Shown here in pieces: positions 35,761 through 44,834 of a DNA stretch of 64,000 bases. The notes under the pieces are model-generated. The model was not told where the DNA came from and searched no databases. It saw only the letters and a program-made list of their open reading frames with translations. This stretch comes from CAYNWT01 sp964485095 (GTDB taxonomy: Bacteria > Planctomycetota > Planctomycetia > Planctomycetales > Planctomycetaceae). A program made the position numbers and the translations under genes. Each line of letters opens with the position of its first letter. The first letter of the stretch is position 1. The DNA is taken from contig CAZAIB010000019.1 of NCBI GenBank assembly GCA_964485095.1, forward strand, positions 1 through 64,000, in the 5' to 3' direction.

Positions 35761-36132
35761 TGGAGCGGCACACCATGCCGACACGTTTTCCGTTCGCTGG
35801 AACCGTGACTCACGGAATAGCCCTTCACACGCCCATCTGACACTAGCGCGTTCGGACTCGCAGTAGGCGTCACCCGAGCAGCAGATACTGGGCACCCCGC
35901 AACTGACAATTTACCGGCTGTGATGTTCTGGACAGTCTGTTTCATCGATCTTGCTGCAATCAGTGGTGCGTCAACATTCAGAAGCTGGGTTCGAACCACT
36001 ATCTGTTAGCGATAAAGAAGCGGGCAATCGCTCAGGTGCCCGCGAACTTCAGGCCCAACAGGGCACTAGCCTTCACCAGCTTGAGTAGTCTTTCTATTGC
36101 GATTACCTGCCTCCACACTGGCACAGATCCGG
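35761..36132. other. Intergenic region, 372 bp
   Basis: The region separates two acyltransferase genes on the minus strand. The half next to 36133 carries a terminator-like hairpin listed separately. The other half should hold the promoter and leader of the downstream acyltransferase gene. A frame continuing upstream of that gene to 35895 is open but has cysteine-rich, unconserved composition, so I do not treat it as coding. Confidence 0.5.
36020..36043 (-). terminator. Intrinsic terminator-like hairpin
   Basis: GCGGGCA (36020-36026) and TGCCCGC (36037-36043) pair perfectly with a 10-nt loop. Read on the minus strand the stem is followed by TTCTTTATC. It lies 90 bp downstream of the acyltransferase stop at 36133 and would split the polysaccharide locus into two transcription units. 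Confidence 0.6.
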
Positions 36133-37314
36133 CTACGCGTCAGGACTAACTTTGACCGTGGAGTTAGGTACCGGCGTTGACGGTGCTGCAATGAAGGGCC
36201 TTTCACAGAATTTAAAGAACACAAACCCAGCCAGCACCGAAGTGACCAGGCAGACTGGCGTCGTCACAAAGAAGGTGGCGCCAAACGACCGCAGACCAAG
36301 TTTCCACGCAACCATGGCAATGACTTTGCAAATCGGCCAGTGCACCAGATAGAGGCTATACGAGGAAATCCCGACATCTTTGACTGGTTTCAGGAAGCGA
36401 GCACCCCCAACTGGACCGTCCAACGCTCGAAGCAACAACAACAGCACAGAGAACGCACTGCACACACCAAGCTCAAGAATCCGTTTCGTGCGGTAGTCGA
36501 TGGCGTCGCCGAAGCTGTAGTCACTCAGGTTTGCCAGCGAGATTGCGCACACAAAGGCCAGACAAAGTCCGGCGACAATACGGTCCCGACGCTTGCCTTG
36601 AGTCATCGCGTGGAACACCCAGATACCCATTGCAAACTGCAACCAACGGCCATCCAAAAACGTGCCCTGAAATCTCCATTGCACCCCCAGCGGACGCTCA
36701 AAAAGAAAAACAAGCAGTAGGACAACACTGACAGTCACGACGCCATGGTAGAACCATTTCCGAGGCAGGAACATCAGAAGCATGCAGACAACATAGAACT
36801 GCATCTCATAGCACAGCGTCCAACCTACGCGCGTAATCACCCGATGGTCCTGACCAAACAAGTACGGCCACCACGTTTCCGTCAGCGTGAAGTTGCCAAA
36901 CCAATTCGCTGCCGATAGGGAAGATAGCCGGTACGAGTCCCGCCCGAGCACCTGGGGAGCCAACGACTGCGCTATGCCGATGACAATACAGATCGCAACC
37001 AGCCAAATAAGGTACGGTGGAAAGATTCTGCGTACCCGACGAACCAGATACCCTGAAACAGGATGGTCGGCGCGTTTGAATGAGCCTTCTACAGCAGCCG
37101 CAATGCAATAGCCGCTAATGACAAAGAACAGCTGCACGCCCAACCACATGATCCCGGCAAACGCGGCAGATGCCCCCGGATCTTTAGTAACCACTCGGTA
37201 TTGTGCAGTCGCGTGGTACACCACAACCATGAGCGCTGCGATGCCGCGACCGTGATCCAGCAGCTCGAATCGCGGCCGGTACATCTGGCCGGAGGATCGC
37301 CCGGAACCAGTCAT
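36133..37314 (-). CDS. Acyltransferase-3 family membrane protein
   Basis: This 393-aa protein is the acyltransferase-3 domain alone: HGRGIAALMVVVYHATAQY with the conserved His, LGVQLFFVISGYCI, then about nine membrane helices ending in FCERPFI. There is no SGNH extension, so it resembles stand-alone O-acetyltransferases for lipids or glycans. Its ATG overlaps the stop of the sulfotransferase gene by 4 nt (ATGA), implying coupled expression. Donor is presumably acetyl-CoA; acceptor is not known. Confidence 0.9.
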   Translation of the reverse strand: MTGSGRSSGQMYRPRFELLDHGRGIAALMVVVYHATAQYRVVTKDPGASAAFAGIMWLGVQLFFVISGYCIAAAVEGSFKRADHPVSGYLVRRVRRIFPPYLIWLVAICIVIGIAQSLAPQVLGRDSYRLSSLSAANWFGNFTLTETWWPYLFGQDHRVITRVGWTLCYEMQFYVVCMLLMFLPRKWFYHGVVTVSVVLLLVFLFERPLGVQWRFQGTFLDGRWLQFAMGIWVFHAMTQGKRRDRIVAGLCLAFVCAISLANLSDYSFGDAIDYRTKRILELGVCSAFSVLLLLLRALDGPVGGARFLKPVKDVGISSYSLYLVHWPICKVIAMVAWKLGLRSFGATFFVTTPVCLVTSVLAGFVFFKFCERPFIAAPSTPVPNSTVKVSPDA

Positions 37315-38168
37315 GGTTCACTACCCGAAGTTGAGTAGTCATGGCTCTCAAGCGTCCCACCGGCAATGCGAATAAAGGTGCGTTGATCGACTTTAGAGAG
37401 ATCAGATCTCCACCGCTGCTGACTCTTGGTGTTGATGCTCTTCGACAGGTTCTTGTGTACTTCGCGTTTCTTCATCGTTGATGTTGTCGAGTAGACGCTC
37501 GGATCGATCTGAGCGTCTTCGAACGGAAGGTTCACGAACTCCATTAGCTGCGAGAGCGTCTCAGCGGGCTCTGCCGTCAGATCTTCGTACCGCACCGTCG
37601 TCATCTGCTCAGGATTGATGAACTCCTGCGGAGTCTCCACACAGTACCGCCAGTATTCGGCAAAGCCACGAACCGACTCAGACTGCAGCACATTTGGGTG
37701 TCGCCGCGCTGAGCAGAGACAATCGCGACCATCGCGCACGATGTTCACGAACCGAGCCTTTGGGTAGTGTTTCGTGACGAACCGCAGCCGCCATGATCGA
37801 ATCGTCAACTTGTCAACAAAGTTCGCCGCGCCCCGCTTGGCCATTACTGCCTGAGCGACCGAGTCGTAGAACTGAACGATCTTCGGGCTCTGAGCACGCA
37901 TCTGCTGCACTTGTTCTTTCCCAAGCTCGCTGGGGCAATACGTCTCCAGATTCCTAATCCGGAAGATCCCCGTGGACTCATAGTCGGTTCCGCCGAGTTG
38001 AGAATGCGCAACCATGAGCGTCTTCATGAGCGTCGTCCCGCTCCGCGGCGCGCCGACGATAAAAATCCAATCCCGCTCAGAAACAGGGTTCCCCGTCCAA
38101 CGAGCCGCAGTCCGTGTAGCCTGCAACGGGTGGCTCAAGGGCCAAAGAAGACTCTTAAGTCGCCCCAT
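37311..38168 (-). CDS. Sulfotransferase (I)
   Basis: A 285-aa PAPS-dependent sulfotransferase. The 5'-phosphosulfate loop is FIVGAPRSGTTLMKTLM near residues 36-52, and the 3'-phosphate-binding region is FVNIVRDGRDCLCSARRHP near 120. RYEDLTAEPAETLSQLMEFVNLPF is the usual C-terminal segment. It should add sulfate groups to a sugar, consistent with the glycan locus. The ATG at 38168 overlaps the end of the GT2 gene by 14 nt and removes an unconserved 18-residue extension. The stop overlaps the acyltransferase start. Confidence 0.9.
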   Translation of the reverse strand: MGRLKSLLWPLSHPLQATRTAARWTGNPVSERDWIFIVGAPRSGTTLMKTLMVAHSQLGGTDYESTGIFRIRNLETYCPSELGKEQVQQMRAQSPKIVQFYDSVAQAVMAKRGAANFVDKLTIRSWRLRFVTKHYPKARFVNIVRDGRDCLCSARRHPNVLQSESVRGFAEYWRYCVETPQEFINPEQMTTVRYEDLTAEPAETLSQLMEFVNLPFEDAQIDPSVYSTTSTMKKREVHKNLSKSINTKSQQRWRSDLSKVDQRTFIRIAGGTLESHDYSTSGSEP

Positions 38169-39072
38169 GACTACCACCTGCCCTTTCGGTTGCCTTGAGC
38201 TCAAACACCTTCGCTTGCACATTCAGTTCATGCATTGCTCGAAGGCGGCAAAAATAGAACCCCGCTTTACCGTCCAGAAAGCCAAACTTAACGAAGTACA
38301 GCCACAGAAAAATTATTGTCGGCTTGCAAGGCAATCTGAGAAACAGAGCCTTAAGCCACTTGCGTTTCTTAACTGGATCACCTGAAAACAGACTTGAGAT
38401 CGGGGGGAACCCTTCAGCTACCTGGCGCCCGCGGCGAACAGCGTTCCAGGTCGAAAACTCGTTCTGCTTCCGAATCCAGAACTCCAGATCCTCGTTCGAT
38501 TCGTGCAGCAAATAACCATCCAACTGCTCGCACTTGCCTTCAACAACGACGTTCTCATGAACCTCATTATCCCAACCGCCCTGGCCGGTCATGCCCAGGT
38601 CTTCGTATTCACCCTTTCCGTGCCGCACCATTCGAAGCATCCAGCCGTGGCTCCACGAGTGCTTCATCCATCGGCCCAGAAACATGAATTTCCAACGCGT
38701 GTAGAACCCATTGATGTCATCACGTTTGACGGCGGCTTCGATAGACGCCTGAAGTTCGGGTGTCACACGTTCGTCCGCGTCCAGAATCAAGACCCACTCG
38801 CAGGTGATGGGAAGGTTCTGGAGTCCCCAGTTTCGCTTCTTCGGCCACTTGCCGTCGTAGTCGAATTGGAAAACCTGCGCGCCCAGCGCTTCGGCTAGCT
38901 CACACGTCTTATCCTGACTGTGTGAGTCGACAACGAAGACTTCCTTCGCGAATCGGACACTCTCAATCGCTTCGGCAATATTCTTCTCTTCATTGCGGAC
39001 AGCGATGAGAATTGCGATGGGGCATTTCTCGGCTGTGGTTTGCCCGGCTGATTCTGCTGATACCATCGACAC
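38155..39072 (-). CDS. Glycosyltransferase family 2 (WaaE/KdtX-like)
   Basis: A 305-aa GT-A glycosyltransferase. AILIAVRNEEKNIAEAIESV opens the nucleotide fold, VFVVDSHSQDKT follows, and ILDADERV supplies the metal-binding DxD-like motif near 98. WDNEVHENVVVEG and HESNEDLEFWIRKQNEFS are typical of the WaaE/KdtX group (beta-glucosyl transfer to lipopolysaccharide core). A C-terminal hydrophobic hairpin suggests membrane contact. The start is GTG 39072. It lies 61 bp after the 57-aa gene and overlaps the sulfotransferase gene. Confidence 0.91.
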   Translation of the reverse strand: MSMVSAESAGQTTAEKCPIAILIAVRNEEKNIAEAIESVRFAKEVFVVDSHSQDKTCELAEALGAQVFQFDYDGKWPKKRNWGLQNLPITCEWVLILDADERVTPELQASIEAAVKRDDINGFYTRWKFMFLGRWMKHSWSHGWMLRMVRHGKGEYEDLGMTGQGGWDNEVHENVVVEGKCEQLDGYLLHESNEDLEFWIRKQNEFSTWNAVRRGRQVAEGFPPISSLFSGDPVKKRKWLKALFLRLPCKPTIIFLWLYFVKFGFLDGKAGFYFCRLRAMHELNVQAKVFELKATERAGGSHGAT

Positions 39073-39133
39073 TATGAGCTATTCTTCCAGACGAGAGACG
39101 GGCCACCGACTTTGCAACGCGAACCCAGGTGAA

Positions 39134-39307
39134 TTACTTGGCATAGACCTGAATCGCATCGGTAAGAATCCAACGAGCTTCCTCTTCAGTGCCCCAGCCC
39201 TTCGAAGATCCAAGAGCGACTGCGATCAGCTTGTCGTCTTGCTCGCCTCGGTCGCGGAGTTCCATCACCTCGACCAATCGGGCCTTCACCTTGCTTGAGT
39301 CTTTCAC
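39134..39307 (-). CDS. 57-aa protein, pyrophosphatase-segment-like
   Basis: A short gene whose GTG start (39307-39305) overlaps the stop TGA of the methyltransferase (GTGA), which argues that it is translated. It reads without interruption to TAA at 39134. The peptide contains VMELRDRGEQDDKLIAVALG, which recalls the active-site strand of class I inorganic pyrophosphatases (D, D and K of the MxDxxGEDAKLVAV type), and ends with an EEEARWILTDAI helix. It is far too short for a pyrophosphatase (about 175 aa). I treat the similarity as suggestive only. Function unknown; it could be a small accessory subunit. Confidence 0.68.
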   Translation of the reverse strand: MKDSSKVKARLVEVMELRDRGEQDDKLIAVALGSSKGWGTEEEARWILTDAIQVYAK

Positions 39308-39939
39308 TGTTCGTTTCTGCGGAGCTCGACAATGAGTGAACCTGGCGGTTCATCTCCGATGGTGAGATGGTCGTAGTCCCGCGGCGCGACGCCATGTTCG
39401 GCGGAGTAGTTGTAAACACTCTTAAAGCCCGCCTGTTCGGCGAACACCCGCATGTTGTCGAAGCAGTACGCGTACTTGTGTTGTCCATCGCAATACAAAT
39501 AGTTGATCGCCTGGCTCATCGAGTTTTCAAAATCTCTTGGCCAGTGTGATTCATCGCGACCTGCGGCGATTTCGAGACAACGTTCGAAAGAAGGTACGGC
39601 CAGTCGAACGACACCATCATCAGCGACAACACGGCAAAGTTCTTTGAGAACCTTAATCGCATCTTCGGGGAACAGATGCTCAAGCGTATGGCAACAGTAT
39701 ATCAGCTTCGCGCTTTTGTCTGAAAAAGGCAGGCGGTTTCGCAGGTCCAGCCACATGTCTTTCTTGCGAGCAATGTTACCATCAACGTTAATCATGCCGT
39801 CGCGGTAATCATCGCCACAACCAAGGTGCAGGTAGAGACCAGTCTTGCGACCATTCTTCATCCTCCCCAGCATCGTGTTCGGCAGTACCAGCCACTGATT
39901 CGCCCAGAAGTAAACGTCTTTGATACTTTGCTTTAGCAT
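39304..39939 (-). CDS. Class I SAM-dependent methyltransferase (small)
   Basis: A 211-aa protein. YLHLGCGDDYRDGMINVD is the SAM-binding glycine motif I, LIYCCHTLEHLFPEDAIKVLKELCRVV is motif II/III with the conserved His of DUF-type glycan methyltransferases, and VRLAVPSFERC follows. Such enzymes methylate sugars or sugar-lipids in surface polysaccharide loci. It has an ATG start, sits 21 bp after the GT4 gene, and its stop overlaps the 57-aa gene start. Acceptor cannot be predicted. Confidence 0.88.
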   Translation of the reverse strand: MLKQSIKDVYFWANQWLVLPNTMLGRMKNGRKTGLYLHLGCGDDYRDGMINVDGNIARKKDMWLDLRNRLPFSDKSAKLIYCCHTLEHLFPEDAIKVLKELCRVVADDGVVRLAVPSFERCLEIAAGRDESHWPRDFENSMSQAINYLYCDGQHKYAYCFDNMRVFAEQAGFKSVYNYSAEHGVAPRDYDHLTIGDEPPGSLIVELRRNEQ

Positions 39940-39960
39940 TGGCTTATTCCGGGCTCCGAA

Positions 39961-41157
39961 CTACCGACTTCGGTCGGCAATCGCATTCTTATAGAGACGA
40001 ACTAATCGGTCAGTGATACGCGGCCAGGTTAGATTCTGCTGCACAAAATTCGCGCCGCGTTGCCCGAGTTCTTCACGTGATGTGTCGAGCACTGTTCGAA
40101 GTGCGTCTGCGATTTTGGCGACTTCGGAAGAAACAACGGCACCCGCAGATGCTTCGCCAACGTAGACACCTGAAGCAACTCCGACCGTTGTGACAACCGG
40201 GCAACCGTATGCCATCGCTTCCACGACAGACAAACCAAAGTTCTCGTGGTCCGAAGTGTGCAGTAAAACTCGAGCATCCGCGTAGGCCCGAGCCTTGTCG
40301 GCCCCTGCGACGAAGCCTGTGAAAACGCATCGGTCCTGAAGTGCGAGTTCATTGACCAGTATTTTTAGCCCATCCAATGCGCCCGCGTCGTTACCTGCGA
40401 TCACCATCCGAGTGCGTGGGAAGTCTTTCGACAGCGAGTTGAATGCCCTAATTGCCAAATCGAGCCGCTTGATAGGGTGAATCCGTGAAAGACACAGGAC
40501 GTAGTCACAGTCAGCCAGCTCAGGAAACTTCTCGCGAAATTGCCCCGCGGTTGGGTCATCAAGGCGCGTCCCGTGTGGCATCACTTCTGTCTTCGCACCC
40601 GGAAACTGAGTGTGAATCGACTCCACTTCCTTTTCGGACGTTACATGTACGAACGCAGCTCGTTGAATCGCCTTCCGCAGCAGTGTGCCGATAAACAATT
40701 GCTTTAATTTTGCGCTGCCTCGCTGCAGACAACCGAGATCAAGAGCTCCGGCTGGCCGGATGATGTATGGGACTCCTGCCTTGCCAGCCGACTGGGCCGC
40801 CTTCTGTGTGATGTGCGAGAACACTCCGTGAATGTGAACAACATCCGGACGGTCCGGACCCTGGAGCCGGTTTCGCAGCAACCGGGCAGCCTGCGGCGAC
40901 CAAGAGTAACGGGACCAGGGCCGTGTCTTCCCATACGACGCGGCGAGATTCAGTGGAATCTGCTTGAAAATCGACTCCGACGTAATCGAATCACAGAAGA
41001 CTTCGTCATCGTCCCATTCGGCCGTAGCCTGTGCATTGGTGGCAATGACAGACGGCGAGAGTCCGGCTTCCAATTGCGCCACTACCATTTCACGAATCGC
41101 GTGACTGGGGCCACCCGAACGGGGGTCCATGCTGTGGATGACGTGCAGAATTCTCAA
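39961..41157 (-). CDS. Glycosyltransferase family 4
   Basis: A 398-aa GT-B enzyme. ILHVIHSMDPRSGGPSHAIREM starts the acceptor half. YVLCLSRIHPIKRLDLAIRAF and MVIAGNDAG are donor-domain signatures, and HTSDHENFGLSVVEAMAYGCPVV carries the E-x7-E motif of GT4 enzymes. It probably adds a hexose to the growing lipid-linked repeat unit. The start is TTG at 41157, which gives the normal N-terminus. It lies 37 bp downstream of the polymerase-like gene. Confidence 0.92.
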   Translation of the reverse strand: MRILHVIHSMDPRSGGPSHAIREMVVAQLEAGLSPSVIATNAQATAEWDDDEVFCDSITSESIFKQIPLNLAASYGKTRPWSRYSWSPQAARLLRNRLQGPDRPDVVHIHGVFSHITQKAAQSAGKAGVPYIIRPAGALDLGCLQRGSAKLKQLFIGTLLRKAIQRAAFVHVTSEKEVESIHTQFPGAKTEVMPHGTRLDDPTAGQFREKFPELADCDYVLCLSRIHPIKRLDLAIRAFNSLSKDFPRTRMVIAGNDAGALDGLKILVNELALQDRCVFTGFVAGADKARAYADARVLLHTSDHENFGLSVVEAMAYGCPVVTTVGVASGVYVGEASAGAVVSSEVAKIADALRTVLDTSREELGQRGANFVQQNLTWPRITDRLVRLYKNAIADRSR

Positions 41158-41194
41158 CGGGGAATCCGCTCCATCATGAAGGCAAGGGATTGGA

Positions 41195-42538
41195 TCAGCG
41201 TACTGGCCTAACGTTGGAAGGTCGCATCATCGGACGAGCTGGCCTCGATTTTGGAACCGTACCGGGCTTTCGCGGACGTGCGGCAATGTTGAACATCACT
41301 GGCATTCGCTCAACCATGACTACAGAGAACCCAAGCAACAACGGATTGACCGTAGTCCCGAGTAAGATGCTGGATTCTGCAATTCCATGGATAAGTAGTC
41401 CAAACACGCAGCCCAGGGATAGCCACGCACAGACTCGGTACTCCGCGGGCCAACCGCCCACCACCTTCGCCAGTCGGGCACACCAGCTTAATAGCGAGAT
41501 TAACCAGATTGCCAGGAACAAGACGCCAACAATGCCGCACTCAACCAGTACCTGCAAGTACATGTTCATGGTTGATCGAGAACGGTGGTTAGCCGCGAAC
41601 CAACCCACGCCGACTACCGGACTTGCTTTCCACTGCTTGAGACAGACAGCCCACATCTCAGACCGTGTATCCTTTAACAACTCGCGTTGGATACGACCGC
41701 CACCAGTCGTCCAGTTCCGGTCCCCAATAGTCCCCTCAGCCCCATAGTCTGAGGTCAGCTCGGCTCCGACCAGAACCAACGCAGGCGAAGTCATGGCCAG
41801 GAAGACCAGGACCCCGCCGATATTTCTTGCAACTCCACGAAACGCACCGACACAAACAAGCGCACAACCAGCGGCCGCCATCAGCACAGACCCGCGACTT
41901 CCGGTTGCAATCACGATCCAGCCTAGAGCAACGAGATTCAGGCCAGACAGATACCGCCACTTGGATCTATCCAGGACGATGTGGGATACCGACAAGATCA
42001 ACATCGCAGCCGCAGATTGCCCAATAGCGTTCGCGTTGATCCCAAACACCGCCAACCGACCGAATACGTAGTGCGAATTTGGATCTGCCACCGCAGCGAA
42101 TACAACTGCCCCGATACCGAAACATATGAATGGTGCGATCGTGCGGAGCCCCACCCGCAGGTCAGAAATGCTGTTCAGAGACGCGGCAAGTACGATACCT
42201 GCAATCACCGAAGCCAAAAACATTCCTTTGTGCAAAAGACCATAAACGGGATCTTTGCTCCACACGGCAGCTAGTGTGTAGAGCAAAGCGACCCCCAGAA
42301 GGCCCCGAGACAATTTACCCACACGAGCTCTGTTGAAGTGCGCGAAGCACCCAACAACCATCGCCACAGACAGGGCAATACGTACCAACTTGATCGTGGT
42401 TGTTGAGTCCCCACTGCCTGACAAAGGGGCCACAAGCAGCAGGAGTCCTGCAAGCACAAATTGTGCACGAGAAGACGGTTTGGGCTGCAGCCGAGGTGCC
42501 GGGGTAAACTGGCCTCCCTGGGGTATTGCCGTGCTCAT
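41195..42538 (-). CDS. O-antigen ligase/polymerase (Wzy/WaaL family)
   Basis: A 447-aa protein with about ten to twelve membrane helices and a large periplasmic loop between about 260 and 320. In that loop the segment RSEMWAVCLKQWKASPVVGVGWF and the following NMYLQVLVECGIVG match the Wzy_C/O-antigen ligase signature (Gly-rich, then His/Asn and an acidic turn). It would polymerise or ligate lipid-linked repeat units in the periplasm. A Pro-rich N-terminal 30 residues and basic C-terminus (RPRKPGTVPKSRPARP) lie outside the membrane. It is downstream of a GT4 gene, same strand. Confidence 0.88.
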   Translation of the reverse strand: MSTAIPQGGQFTPAPRLQPKPSSRAQFVLAGLLLLVAPLSGSGDSTTTIKLVRIALSVAMVVGCFAHFNRARVGKLSRGLLGVALLYTLAAVWSKDPVYGLLHKGMFLASVIAGIVLAASLNSISDLRVGLRTIAPFICFGIGAVVFAAVADPNSHYVFGRLAVFGINANAIGQSAAAMLILSVSHIVLDRSKWRYLSGLNLVALGWIVIATGSRGSVLMAAAGCALVCVGAFRGVARNIGGVLVFLAMTSPALVLVGAELTSDYGAEGTIGDRNWTTGGGRIQRELLKDTRSEMWAVCLKQWKASPVVGVGWFAANHRSRSTMNMYLQVLVECGIVGVLFLAIWLISLLSWCARLAKVVGGWPAEYRVCAWLSLGCVFGLLIHGIAESSILLGTTVNPLLLGFSVVMVERMPVMFNIAARPRKPGTVPKSRPARPMMRPSNVRPVR

Positions 42539-42605
42539 GAAACATCCTCCCGGTCGTACTGCTGACTGCCACCAATCAATACGGCCTCAGTCTGTGTATC
42601 TATGC

Positions 42606-43733
42606 TCATAGTGCAGCTCCAACGCCCTGCACTAGTCGTCGTGCTACGCTATCGTAAGTAAACTTTTCCGTTGTCGCAGCCACTACTGAGGAATCAGCAG
42701 GCCTGCCCGACAACCACAGACCCATCGCTTGTCCAAGGCTTTCCAAATCGCGAGCTTTGACAACCGTGCCACATTCGCCGCTCGAAACTACGTCCGGATG
42801 ACAGCCTACTTCATCAGAGATGATCGCGGGCACACCCATCGCGACTGCTTCAAGAGCGGCGACTCCCCATGTTTCGGACGATGGCAGGACAAAAGCCCTC
42901 GACGCCGCCAGGTAGCGAGGCACTTCTTCTGGTTGGCAGAATCCCGGCATCACAACCCGATTGGAAAGCCCAAGTTCGTTTACCAGGCTACGACAATTCT
43001 CCATTAGGGGACCGTCGCCCACCAAAATCATTCCGGCGTCAGCAGGTGCAAACCGAGCGAACGCCCGAATCACAAGTTCGGGTCGCTTCTTTGGAATTAG
43101 CCTGCCGATGAATGTCAGAATACTGCCCTCAACAGTGAGCTTGTGTTCTCCGCGGATCGCAGCACTCTGGTCACCCAATTCCTCAGACAATCGCCAAAGC
43201 TGGCGGACATCAGGAACGTTGGGTACAAGAATCATTTGATCCTCGGACATTCCGTACGACTTCAGGTACGCAGTCGCCAGTTGACCAGTGGGCATACCGC
43301 CCATTGCGTGTTTACAGATGTAAGCCATCAACCGATCTTTGGCGAACGACTTCCAGGTCTTCTGACGCCTGTATGTCTCACACATCATGTAAAACGGTTG
43401 CCGCCGTTTCACACACCCGCGAATCGTCTGCAGCATACTCGGATGATTGTAGCCTCCAATAATGACCGCATCATGGCTACCGCGTTTGAGCTCTCTTTGG
43501 AGACCTCGCACCCAATAAGCAGACGCATCCGCACCGGCCCACTTAATCAGGTTGTATGACGGCAGCGTGTGGGCGTTAAACGTGCGTTCCCAGTTGACTT
43601 CCCACGGTCGGTCCGGCTTGCCCGCGGCGCAGTAATAGACATCCAGACTCTCAACCTCGGAATGAGCAGCAACCTCGTTCCAGAACGGATCGCGATAAGG
43701 AGTAGGGATAGATGTTACGACAGCAAGTTTCAT
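42606..43733 (-). CDS. Glycosyltransferase family 4
   Basis: A 375-aa GT-B enzyme. MKLAVVTSIPTPYRDPFW opens the acceptor domain. LTFIGRLIPKKRPELVIRAF, MILVGDGPLMENCR and LPSSETWGVAALEAVAMGVPAII are donor-domain motifs with the E-x7-E pair. I set the start at ATG 43733; an upstream start at 43850 would add an unconserved 39-residue extension overlapping the gmd gene end. It lies between gmd (70 bp away) and the polymerase-like gene. Sugar specificity unknown. Confidence 0.92.
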   Translation of the reverse strand: MKLAVVTSIPTPYRDPFWNEVAAHSEVESLDVYYCAAGKPDRPWEVNWERTFNAHTLPSYNLIKWAGADASAYWVRGLQRELKRGSHDAVIIGGYNHPSMLQTIRGCVKRRQPFYMMCETYRRQKTWKSFAKDRLMAYICKHAMGGMPTGQLATAYLKSYGMSEDQMILVPNVPDVRQLWRLSEELGDQSAAIRGEHKLTVEGSILTFIGRLIPKKRPELVIRAFARFAPADAGMILVGDGPLMENCRSLVNELGLSNRVVMPGFCQPEEVPRYLAASRAFVLPSSETWGVAALEAVAMGVPAIISDEVGCHPDVVSSGECGTVVKARDLESLGQAMGLWLSGRPADSSVVAATTEKFTYDSVARRLVQGVGAAL

Positions 43734-43803
43734 GAGTGCTTGGCGCGGAGGGATCGCGGTTTGCCGGGGCTCGGCATAGCTGGTTAAACCCAATGGAGCC
43801 CGT

Positions 43804-44787
43804 TCACTTGGAAAGACGCTCCATGTCACCATCGACCATTTCTTCCACAAGCGCCTTGAGGTCGTACTCAGGAACCCATCCCAGTTTTTCTTTTGCCTTT
43901 GAAGCGTCGCCGACCAGTAGCTCTACTTCTGCCGGACGGAAGAATCGTTCGTCGATCTTGACGTACTCCTGATAGTCCAGGCCAACTCGACCAAACGCAT
44001 GCTCGCAGAACTGACGTACTGAATAGGTTTCGCCCGTGGCAACAACGAAGTCGTCCGGTGCGTCCTGTTGCAGCATCAGGTGCATCGCCTTGATGTAATC
44101 CTTCGCGTGCCCCCAGTCGCGACGTGCGTCCAGGTTGCCCAGAGAGATCGAATCGGCCATGCCATTCTTGATCATTGCCACCCCGTTGGAAATCTTGCGA
44201 GTTACAAACTCGAACCCACGACGCGGACTTTCATGGTTGAACAAGATTCCGTTGCAGCAGTACATGTCGTATGCCTCACGGTAGTTCCGCGTGAGTTCGA
44301 AACCAGCACACTTGCTGATGCCGTACGGACTCCGCGGGTGGAACCTTGTGGTTTCTACCTGCGGCACTTCGGCAACCTTGCCAAACATCTCACTACTGCC
44401 GGCAAAGTAGAAGCGACAATCCGGGCTGCTCTGGCGGATCCCTTCCAGGACAAAGTGCGTTCCATTGATATTCGTATTCATGGTCGAGAAGCCGTCCATG
44501 AAGCTCTCAGCCACGAAACTCTGCGCAGCCAGGTGATAGACTTCATCAAACTTGTTGGCAACCAGAACACTAAAGACACTCGCGTAGCTTTCCAGGCTCG
44601 CGCTGTGGAGTTCCAGATCGTCAACGATACCGCTGATTCTCGCAAGCCGACGAACCGGGTCCTCGAAGGCAACGCGTCGAACCAAGCCATGGACCTCGTA
44701 GCCAAGTTCCAACAAGTGCTCAGCGAGGTAACTTCCGTCTTGTCCGGTGATTCCGGTAATCAATGCTTTCTTAGCTGCCACTTTCAA
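43804..44787 (-). CDS. gmd: GDP-mannose 4,6-dehydratase
   Basis: A 327-aa extended SDR enzyme making GDP-4-keto-6-deoxy-D-mannose from GDP-mannose. NADP is bound by ITGITGQDGSYLAE (10-23). FAGSSEMFG carries the Ser/Glu of the active site, YGISKCAGFEL is the YxxxK pair, and NHESPRRGFEFVTRKIS and RDWGHAKDYIKAM are Gmd signatures. Usually a fucose synthetase (fcl) or GDP-D-rhamnose reductase (rmd) is adjacent; neither is in this window, so the end sugar is open. Confidence 0.95.
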   Translation of the reverse strand: MKVAAKKALITGITGQDGSYLAEHLLELGYEVHGLVRRVAFEDPVRRLARISGIVDDLELHSASLESYASVFSVLVANKFDEVYHLAAQSFVAESFMDGFSTMNTNINGTHFVLEGIRQSSPDCRFYFAGSSEMFGKVAEVPQVETTRFHPRSPYGISKCAGFELTRNYREAYDMYCCNGILFNHESPRRGFEFVTRKISNGVAMIKNGMADSISLGNLDARRDWGHAKDYIKAMHLMLQQDAPDDFVVATGETYSVRQFCEHAFGRVGLDYQEYVKIDERFFRPAEVELLVGDASKAKEKLGWVPEYDLKALVEEMVDGDMERLSK

Positions 44788-44834
44788 ATCCTCTTTCTCA
44801 GTTTCCTTGAGCTACTATCTTTATCGATCGGCGA

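Noticed and set aside
33928..35895. Longer start for the first acyltransferase-3/SGNH protein
   Set aside because: The extra 45 residues are cysteine-rich and unlike the family N-terminus, whereas ATG 35760 gives the normal one.
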